NCBI GenBank assembly: GCA_025358575.1
Contig: JANYJA010000127.1
Location: 1 to 46,452 of the forward strand
From: Terriglobia bacterium
Lineage (GTDB): Bacteria > Acidobacteriota > Terriglobia > Bryobacterales > Bryobacteraceae
DNA length: 46,452 nt
Direction of reading: 5' to 3'
A model generated the notes under the pieces. That model ran no database searches and was not told the origin of the DNA. It saw only the letters and a list, made by a program, of their open reading frames with translations. Below are positions 40,470-46,452 of the stretch, in pieces. The position numbers and the translations under genes were made by a program. How positions within the stretch are numbered: position 1 is the first letter of the stretch; each line of letters starts with the position of its first letter.

Positions 40470-43400
40470 TAAAAGGTTATCTTGCCTCCCAACTGGATAT
40501 TTCGCGGTGACGAAACGCCACCTCCCCAGAGGCCAAAGTTGGGGCTGGCCACGTCGTTATTCACGCCCCCGAACACGTGCAAATTAAACGCGTTGAATGC
40601 CTCACCACGAATCTGGACACGTATCCTCTCAGTGATGGTGAAGTTCTTGTTCAATCCGAAATCGACATTCTTATAGCCGAAGCCGCGCAGATTCGAAATT
40701 CGGGGCCCTTTGCCATAGTAAAAGTTGAAACTGCTGGCCGGTTCGAAAGCTGACGCGTCGAACAGAGGTTTGTTGGGATCGTAGTTACTCATGCTTTGGG
40801 CGTAAGGGTTCTTGCCTGGCAAGAAGCTCGGTATGCAGCCAACCGCGAACTGGCTGGGCACGTTACAGGTGCTTGACCGGAAATAAACGGGAGTGCCCGA
40901 CGACGCCCGGACAATGCTTGTCAGTTCCCATCCGCCAACCACCGCGTTTGCGAGGCGGCCGCCATTCAAGAATCTTTTGCCCGTGCCGAACGGCAACTGG
41001 TACGCCAGGGACAAAGTAAAGATATGCGGCTGATCGGCGGTGGAGAGACCTTTGTTGCGATGCATCTCAAAAGGCGAGATCACTCCGCCAGCTCCACCCC
41101 AAGTATCCGAAGCGGATTGAGCCGAATCGGCGTCTGAAATCGATTTTGAAAACGTATACGCCATCAGAAGGAATAAGCCCTCCGAGAATCGCTTTTCCAC
41201 TTTCACCTGCAACGAATGGTAGGTCGAATTGCCATCATTTTCGTTTTGTCCTCGGATGTTTCCGCAATATTGCGGATATGGCAGGAGAGCTTGAGCCACA
41301 GTTGGAGAACATCCCTTCATTTGTTCCACCCAGCCCGCATAAGGAATCGACACGCCATCGAGCGAGGTCTGGCCCGACTGGAAGGTGTCGTTGAGGTTAT
41401 TGCCCATGGAGAGGAGACTCGGGTTGAGGACGTTAATGGGATTGATCTGCGAAAGCAACCGTGTGCCCTTGGCGGCCACGTAGGCGGCGGCGACCGAGAG
41501 ATCTTTCGTAATTTCGCGCTCCACGCTTAGATTCCATTGCTGCCCGTAGGGCAAATGATTGGCATCGAGCGGACGGTAGTTGGGCGCTCCCTGGCCATTC
41601 AAAAAGCTGGAACTGATGAACGGCGGTTTCGTAAAATTCTGCGGCAGGCCATTTTGCAGCAGGAAGGCCGGCTGGATGCCGCCCAAGGAACTGTTGAACG
41701 ACACGGTTTCGTTGAAGCCGTCAGTAGCGATTCCGCCGTTCCACCCGGGGTAGAAGGCCTGTTCAAAGAAGACACCATAGCCGGCGCGAACCACAGTCTT
41801 GGGATCGAAAGCATAGGCGATTCCCATACGCGGGCCGAAATTCTTGTAGGAAGTTCGCTCCGGATGGCGGTCGCCATAACTGGCTTCGCCAAACTTTTTC
41901 CCGGCAAAAGCCAGCCGGCCAAGGCGCCCACCCGCACCCGGATTCGCGCCGTTCGGATCAAAGAACGAGGTCCTGTCTTGCTTTTCCACGGAGGGCTGGT
42001 ACAAATCCCAGCGAAGGCCCACGGTCACGCTGAGTTTGGAAGTGGCTTTCCAGGTATCCCCGGCAAAGAAGCCGACCATATTCGCCGTGGGACTAAAAAC
42101 CGGCAGCGAATAGAATGTCGAGCTGGCCGAACTCACGGCGCCGAGCAAGAAACTCGCCATCGAGTTGCCACTCGGGGCCCCCACGAGGCCGGTATTCAAG
42201 TTTGAGAAATAAAAGTTGCCGGAGCCGTTGGCCTGGGAGCTGGTGGGGTAGTTGAGATTGCGAAACTCCCCGCCGAAATGCATGGTGTGGCGTCCCCTTA
42301 CAAAGGTCAGGGTATCGGTAGCAACGTACGTCGGCCGCTGCGTAAAAAAATCGGCATTGCCGCCATAGCTGCTGAAATTATCGAAATTCAGGTTGGACTG
42401 ATGCTTGTGGCTGAACACGCCCTGGATTTGAGGAACCTGGCTGACGCAACAATCGCTGGAATTATAGACCTGCGATGGCAGATCGAGATACCCAAAGGCG
42501 AAGTGATTGAGCACCGTTGGCGAGAAAGTGTGGTCGTAGTTGAGCCGTGCGATGTGGCTGTAATTGGGGATTCGAGTGTTGTTGGTGTCGATCGCGGCCG
42601 GGAACGCATGCTGCGTAAAGGGAAGGCTGCCGCGATAGTGATACGTTCCAAAGAAGTGATCGTTCTGGCCCACGTATTCGTCGGCGCGGGTGTCCCATTG
42701 GTTGGTGTTGGCGTTTAACCCGCTAGCGAGGCCGGTGGGCGATTCCCAATTCGCGGTGGTGCCGGGGCGGTTCGGATGCGGAACGAGCTTGAGCCAGTTT
42801 TGCGCAAGCGAACCGGCCAGGCGCGGATCGCTGGGGCAAATAACATTCGGCGTGGCGCCGTTGCACCCCATGAATTGTTGGCGCAAATACGGCAGGTTGC
42901 CAGAAGAAACGGGCTTCGTGGAATCGTAGGCCGGATTTGTTTTGGTAGTGTCGGGATCGTAGACGGGGTTGGGCCACTCGCTAAAATCGCCGATCCGCAT
43001 CTTGTCCGTAGGAACCGTGAGGATGGGTTTGCTGGTGGCTCCGACAGAGCGAAACTGTTCGTAGTTCACGAAGAAGTAGGTTTTGTGGTGGCTTGAGTTC
43101 AAAAACGGGAGCTTCGCCGGTCCACCCACATATACGCCATAGTCATTTTCCAGATCGCGGGGCTTCTTCGCCACACCAAACTGTCGTGCATTGAAGTAAC
43201 TGTTGCGGTGGAACTCGTAGCCGCCTCCATGAAATTGGTTGGTTCCTTCTTTGGTGGTCGCAACGATTACGGCGGCGGACGAGGCCCCGTACTGCACATC
43301 AAAATTCGACGTTAACACGTTAATTTCACCCACCGCTTCGGGCGAGATGGGGAAATCATTTTGAATACCGACGGTACCGCTTTGGCTCAACAATCCTTCT

Positions 43401-44020
43401 TCCAAAGTCACGCCGTCGAGCGTGGCTTCGTCCGACCAAAGCTGACCGCCGTTGAAACGCGCGTTGAAGGCGTTCGCATCGCCGCTTCCGGTCGATACTC
43501 CGGGCAGGAGCGTCACGAATTGAGCCGCCGAACGTTGGCCGCCGGAAACCTGCAGGGGAAGAGTCTGAATTTCTTCACGCGTGATACTGCCTTTCACTTC
43601 AGGCGTTTCGAAATTCAGTTGTGACGCGTTCTCGTTGACCTCCACGGTCTGGGTCGATTCACCAAGCTGCAAGCTCACCGGGATACGCACCGATTCGTTT
43701 AAGTGAATCGAGATGCCTTTCTGCGCGAAGTCACGGAAGCCCTTGGCCGAAACGAGAAGCTCGTAATCGCCTTGCGGCTGATTCGGAAAAGTGAAGAGGC
43801 CATCCGGGCCGCTGGTGCTCTTAGCGATGTTGCCAGTGTTGGTGGATTTCAGCGTGACGTCGGCCCCCGGCACTCCAGATCCGGTGCTGTCCTCCACGGA
43901 CCCACTGATAGTGGCGTTTAGGTTCTGTCCGAAGAGAGCGGTTGAATTTCCGCAAACCAGTATAGAAAGACTCGTGAAAAGCAGACTTGCATGCAGAAGC
44001 GGCGAACTCAATCGAATCAT
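40469..44020 (-). CDS. Oar-like TonB-dependent receptor with carboxypeptidase-regulatory-like N-terminal domain
   Basis: A 1183-residue outer-membrane protein. A signal peptide (LLHASLLFTSLSILVCG, ending FGQ) is followed by a carboxypeptidase regulatory-like beta domain at about 35-115 (ISGSVEDSTGSGVPGADVTL). A plug-like region follows, with LPLQVSGGQRSAAQFV and NVLTSNFDVQYGASSAAVIV. The rest is a large beta-barrel ending in Phe (NIQLGGKITF). The start at ATG 44020 is supported by AAGGAAA just before it and by a promoter 22 bases upstream; an in-frame upstream ATG at 44206 lies beyond the promoter. Such Oar-like proteins import or bind polymers or peptides; the ligand is unknown. Confidence 0.93.
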   Translation of the reverse strand: MIRLSSPLLHASLLFTSLSILVCGNSTALFGQNLNATISGSVEDSTGSGVPGADVTLKSTNTGNIAKSTSGPDGLFTFPNQPQGDYELLVSAKGFRDFAQKGISIHLNESVRIPVSLQLGESTQTVEVNENASQLNFETPEVKGSITREEIQTLPLQVSGGQRSAAQFVTLLPGVSTGSGDANAFNARFNGGQLWSDEATLDGVTLEEGLLSQSGTVGIQNDFPISPEAVGEINVLTSNFDVQYGASSAAVIVATTKEGTNQFHGGGYEFHRNSYFNARQFGVAKKPRDLENDYGVYVGGPAKLPFLNSSHHKTYFFVNYEQFRSVGATSKPILTVPTDKMRIGDFSEWPNPVYDPDTTKTNPAYDSTKPVSSGNLPYLRQQFMGCNGATPNVICPSDPRLAGSLAQNWLKLVPHPNRPGTTANWESPTGLASGLNANTNQWDTRADEYVGQNDHFFGTYHYRGSLPFTQHAFPAAIDTNNTRIPNYSHIARLNYDHTFSPTVLNHFAFGYLDLPSQVYNSSDCCVSQVPQIQGVFSHKHQSNLNFDNFSSYGGNADFFTQRPTYVATDTLTFVRGRHTMHFGGEFRNLNYPTSSQANGSGNFYFSNLNTGLVGAPSGNSMASFLLGAVSSASSTFYSLPVFSPTANMVGFFAGDTWKATSKLSVTVGLRWDLYQPSVEKQDRTSFFDPNGANPGAGGRLGRLAFAGKKFGEASYGDRHPERTSYKNFGPRMGIAYAFDPKTVVRAGYGVFFEQAFYPGWNGGIATDGFNETVSFNSSLGGIQPAFLLQNGLPQNFTKPPFISSSFLNGQGAPNYRPLDANHLPYGQQWNLSVEREITKDLSVAAAYVAAKGTRLLSQINPINVLNPSLLSMGNNLNDTFQSGQTSLDGVSIPYAGWVEQMKGCSPTVAQALLPYPQYCGNIRGQNENDGNSTYHSLQVKVEKRFSEGLFLLMAYTFSKSISDADSAQSASDTWGGAGGVISPFEMHRNKGLSTADQPHIFTLSLAYQLPFGTGKRFLNGGRLANAVVGGWELTSIVRASSGTPVYFRSSTCNVPSQFAVGCIPSFLPGKNPYAQSMSNYDPNKPLFDASAFEPASSFNFYYGKGPRISNLRGFGYKNVDFGLNKNFTITERIRVQIRGEAFNAFNLHVFGGVNNDVASPNFGLWGGGVSSPRNIQLGGKITF

Positions 44021-44048
44021 GGATGTGGTTTCCTTGCCTAGGTTATCG

Positions 44049-44076
44049 ATCATATCGCTTATTTGGGCAGTGTCAA
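44049..44076 (-). promoter_or_regulatory. Near-consensus sigma-70-like promoter for the receptor/TPR operon
   Basis: On the minus strand the perfect -35 box TTGACA (44076-44071) is followed by 16 bp and TATGAT (44054-44049), one base from the consensus -10. The transcript would start near 44042, giving a leader of about 22 bases before ATG 44020 with the AAGGAAA ribosome site. This decides the start codon of the receptor. Confidence 0.75.
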
Positions 44077-44088
44077 ACAATTTGTTTG
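44074..44088. promoter_or_regulatory. Perfect palindrome overlapping the -35 box (operator candidate)
   Basis: CAAACAATTTGTTTG is a perfect inverted repeat with 7 bp arms around a single base. Three bases of it form part of the -35 box of the receptor promoter. The position fits a repressor operator that would block RNA polymerase. No candidate repressor gene is adjacent; the bound regulator is unknown. Confidence 0.5.
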
Positions 44089-44358
44089 AGGGTGAAGCCT
44101 CGATAGACAAAATAGTTTTTGACAGCGCGGATGCATTCGCAAGAGAATCGTGGTACATATAGACTTGCTCTTGAGTTAATTCCGTGCTTCGGCGGATACT
44201 CGGCAAAACCCTTCTAGCAAATTTGGATCCGACAACGTAGTCTCGTGTAAATGCGTGCGTGACGCAGTGGTGGGTTAGGTTCGAAAAGCTCTTTTCATTT
44301 CTATTTCAATTCGCAAATCCCGCTAATACCTGATTAGTCAAGGAGCAATCAATTCCTC

Positions 44359-44847
44359 ATGGACGGCGATCGCAAATATACCCAGCATGGTTACAGAGAC
44401 TCGGATCGCGGCGAAATTCGCAACGGCCGCAATGGCGATGACCGGCCAAAATTCAATGGCCCGCGGCCCTCAATCGATATTACGGGCCCGCGCCTTCCGC
44501 GTCTGGTGCAAAGCTTAACGGCTTCGCGCTGTTATAGCTGCTCCACGGCCCTTCCGCCGGACACGAATTTTGCGAGAACTTGCCCAAAATGCAACGCGCA
44601 GTTGCATTGCTGCAAGCAGTGCGGCAACTTCGAGCCATCGACGCGATTTCAATGCTTGAAACCAATTCCCGTGCGAATTCCGCTGAAGGACCAAGCGAAC
44701 GAATGTCCGCTTTTTACACCGCGTGTCACAGTGGCGCGTGACGCTTCGGCGCAAGCTCCGCGTCCGCCGAGCCAGCCGGATATGAGCGGCGGTCCGCGAA
44801 ATGCGAGCGACGCGCGGAATGCTTTCGACCGGTTGTTTAAGAAGTAA
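44359..44847 (+). CDS. Small Cys-rich protein, probable zinc-ribbon-like, of unknown function
   Basis: A 162-residue soluble protein. Residues 1-50 are charged and probably disordered. The centre (about 57-115) has nine cysteines arranged as CYSC, CPKC, HCCKQC, then single Cys residues in RFQCLKPI and ANECPLF. The first two pairs resemble a treble-clef or zinc-ribbon metal site. The remainder is disordered and ends DRLFKK. I know similar unnamed proteins in acidobacteria but no function. An AAGGAG ribosome site lies about 13 bases ahead of the ATG. It is convergent with the acyl-CoA synthetase. Confidence 0.72.
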   Translation: MDGDRKYTQHGYRDSDRGEIRNGRNGDDRPKFNGPRPSIDITGPRLPRLVQSLTASRCYSCSTALPPDTNFARTCPKCNAQLHCCKQCGNFEPSTRFQCLKPIPVRIPLKDQANECPLFTPRVTVARDASAQAPRPPSQPDMSGGPRNASDARNAFDRLFKK

Positions 44848-44854
44848 GCGACAT

Positions 44855-46444
44855 TTATCCCTGCACGCGGTCCGCTTTCCCAGCCCAGAACCGCTCACGA
44901 AGTTCCCTTTTCAGAATCTTGCCCGTGCCGGTTTTCGGAAGCGCGTCGGTCATGAAGGTGAACGACCTCGGCATTTTAAATTTGGCGATTCGGGTGGTTA
45001 AAAACTCGGTCAACTCAGCGTCTGTCACGGATGAACCGGGCTTGGGGACCACGAACGCAACAGGAATTTCTCCCCACTTCGGGTCGGGCGCCGCGACTAC
45101 GGCACATTCCAGCACCGAAGGATGAGCGAAGATGGCCTTCTCGACTTCGATGGAAGATATATTTTCCCCGCCGCTGATGATGATGTCTTTCTTGCGATCG
45201 ACGATGTGGATGATACCTTCTTCGTCCCAGACGGCCATATCGCCGGAATGAAACCACCCGCCAGCCATGACTTGAGCGGTGGCTTCGGGCTCGCGATAAT
45301 AGCCGTCCATGACATGGTCGCCGCGAATGAGAATTTCGCCGATGGTTTCCATGTCGCGGGGAACGTCGCGCATTTCCGGATCGGCAACGCGAACTTCCAC
45401 GCCGGGAATGGCCCAGCCGGCCATGGCGCAGAGGCGCAGGCGGTCGGCCTCATCGCTCGGGACGACGGTGCTTTTGGCGCGGGCGGAAGTGGCAATCGGA
45501 GAGGTCTCGGTTAATCCATAACCAGCGAGGCAGGGCACGTGGAAGGCGCGCTCCAGCCGATCGATGAGTTCGGGTGACGAGGCGGCGCCGCCCAGGTGAA
45601 TCTCCTTCAGGCTGGAAAAATCCCATTGATCTAAATCGGGCGCGTTCAGCAGCGCGTTCGCCATGGTGGGGACGAGCGACATGGAAGTCGATCCTTCGGT
45701 CTGGATCAACCGGAAGACGGTGGTTGGCTCGAAGCGCCGCACCATGACCTGTTTCAAACCCATCATGGTGCTGGCCTGCGGGCGTCCCCAGCCATTGGCG
45801 TGGAAGAGCGGAATAGTGTGAAGTTCGACGGCGTGATCGTCGTGGTTGAACGTCCCCGCGACGGACAGAGCATGCAGGTAGAGTGTCCGGTGAGAAAGCG
45901 TGACGCCCTTGGGAGTGCCGGTGCTGCCGCTGGTATAGAACAGCTCGGCGATGGAGTTTTCGTCATAGGCGTGGATGTCTTGGCGGTCACCGGGCTGGTG
46001 GGCCAGCAGTTCCTCGGAAGTGAGGTCGGAGGCTTCGTTCATCTGATCGAGCGAGACGAAGCGCGCGATGGCGGGACAGTGTTTGCGCAATTGCACAACA
46101 AGCGGCAGAAAATCGTTTTCGAAGAAAAGCATTTTCGCGCCGGAGTGGTTCAAGATCGCGATGAGTTCGGCGGGCGTGAGGCGCACATTGAGCGGCATCA
46201 CGATGGCATGAGCCAAGGGCGCGGCGTAGTAGCCTTCGAGCAGTTGATGTGTGTTGAAGCTGAGATAGGCGACGCGGTCACCGCGTTTGACGCCTTCGGT
46301 GTAGATTCCCCTGGCGAGTCGTTCGCATCTTTCGCCGAATTGGGCGTATGTAAATCGCCGGGGACCCGATATGATCGCTTCCTTTCCTATACCAGTCTCG
46401 GCTTCCTGGAATATTCGTTCGTGGAAAGCATCGAGGCTACGCAC
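44855..46444 (-). CDS. AMP-binding acyl-CoA synthetase (N-terminus may extend past the edge)
   Basis: A 529-residue member of the ANL superfamily that would activate a fatty or aryl acid to its CoA thioester through an acyl-adenylate. The AMP-binding P-loop is YTSGSTGTPKGVTLSH, followed by AGYGLTETSP and the hinge region WFHSGDMAVWDEEG. The C-terminal catalytic lysine lies in LPKTGTGKILKREL. The overall pattern resembles medium/long-chain enzymes of the FadD/AlkK group. The first usable codon is GTG 46444, but the frame remains open to the right edge, so the true start may be outside the window. The acid substrate cannot be named. Confidence 0.92.
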   Translation of the reverse strand: MRSLDAFHERIFQEAETGIGKEAIISGPRRFTYAQFGERCERLARGIYTEGVKRGDRVAYLSFNTHQLLEGYYAAPLAHAIVMPLNVRLTPAELIAILNHSGAKMLFFENDFLPLVVQLRKHCPAIARFVSLDQMNEASDLTSEELLAHQPGDRQDIHAYDENSIAELFYTSGSTGTPKGVTLSHRTLYLHALSVAGTFNHDDHAVELHTIPLFHANGWGRPQASTMMGLKQVMVRRFEPTTVFRLIQTEGSTSMSLVPTMANALLNAPDLDQWDFSSLKEIHLGGAASSPELIDRLERAFHVPCLAGYGLTETSPIATSARAKSTVVPSDEADRLRLCAMAGWAIPGVEVRVADPEMRDVPRDMETIGEILIRGDHVMDGYYREPEATAQVMAGGWFHSGDMAVWDEEGIIHIVDRKKDIIISGGENISSIEVEKAIFAHPSVLECAVVAAPDPKWGEIPVAFVVPKPGSSVTDAELTEFLTTRIAKFKMPRSFTFMTDALPKTGTGKILKRELRERFWAGKADRVQG

Positions 46445-46452
46445 CCGTTCTA

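Larger units (their letters stand above)
44021..44358. other. Divergent regulatory gap between receptor and Cys-rich gene
   Basis: This 338 bp region separates divergent genes. It holds the receptor promoter and palindrome described separately at 44049-44088. The stretch 44089-44206 continues the receptor's reading frame upstream but lacks a supporting ribosome site and lies beyond the promoter, so I treat it as non-coding. The sequence near 44280-44335 is AT-rich and could hold the promoter of the plus-strand gene, but no clear box pair was found there. AAGGAG at 44340-44345 is the likely ribosome site of that gene. Confidence 0.5.

Noticed and set aside
41537-42205. A 222-codon plus-strand open frame
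   Set aside because: It is antisense to the barrel of the Oar-like receptor and shows low-complexity basic composition.
44089-44206. Upstream extension of the receptor reading frame to an ATG at 44206
   Set aside because: It lies beyond a near-consensus promoter, lacks a ribosome site and would place a signal peptide far from the N-terminus.

Overview
The window looks like chromosomal DNA from an Acidobacteriota member of the Bryobacteraceae/Solibacter type. Two secreted proteins end in the C-terminal domain I recognise as the Solibacter paralogous family (TIGR03437-like). There is also an Oar-like TonB-dependent receptor with a TPR partner, a secreted YVTN-propeller/cytochrome c protein, and several hypothetical families common in that group. 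The base composition is moderately GC-rich, genes are densely packed, and I see no insertion sequence, CRISPR array, prophage or rRNA.

Layout. 1-10.5 kb is a minus-strand run: cupin-like secreted protein, asnS, arginase, ddl, S41 protease, Wzx-like flippase, glutamate dehydrogenase and mutS (cut by the left edge). The last seven are separated by 0-22 bp or overlap, so they look like one operon. 10.6-14.0 kb is a plus-strand hybrid histidine kinase with two receiver domains, followed closely by a DinB-family protein. 14.0-20.35 kb holds three large secreted proteins: an FG-GAP repeat protein broken by two frameshifts, a matrixin-like metalloprotease, and a divergent NHL-repeat protein. 20.35-24.0 kb has a small exported protein, an ABC-F ATPase, an 'HGL' hypothetical and a DUF1905 protein. 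24.0-24.25 kb is a relic of the C-terminus of a type ISP restriction-modification enzyme. 24.4-26.85 kb is a three-gene unit: a POTRA-only BamA-like protein, a two-repeat exported protein and a small DoxX-like membrane protein. 26.8-29.2 kb has a GyrI-like protein and a divergent pair, a duplicated ThyX-like protein and dUTPase. 29.2-31.4 kb is a Tat translocase operon (tatA, tatC), a small basic protein and tRNA-Ala(CGC). 31.4-35.95 kb holds the propeller/cytochrome protein, a UDP-glucuronate decarboxylase-like epimerase, a small membrane protein and a SpoU rRNA/tRNA methyltransferase. 36-39.5 kb has glycogen phosphorylase overlapping an exported nucleoside hydrolase. 39.5-44.0 kb is the receptor/TPR operon with a near-consensus promoter and a perfect palindrome on its -35 box. 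The right end has a Cys-rich small protein and an AMP-binding acyl-CoA synthetase running to the edge.

How the genes fit together. Most genes are housekeeping: mismatch repair, Asn-tRNA charging, D-Ala-D-Ala and envelope export, arginine and glutamate catabolism, dUTP/dTMP balance, protein export and glycogen use. The accessory content is mainly envelope and secretome proteins. The least expected items are the POTRA-only protein, the duplicated ThyX-like protein with complementary broken motifs, the twice-frameshifted FG-GAP gene, the restriction-modification relic and the palindromic operator candidate.
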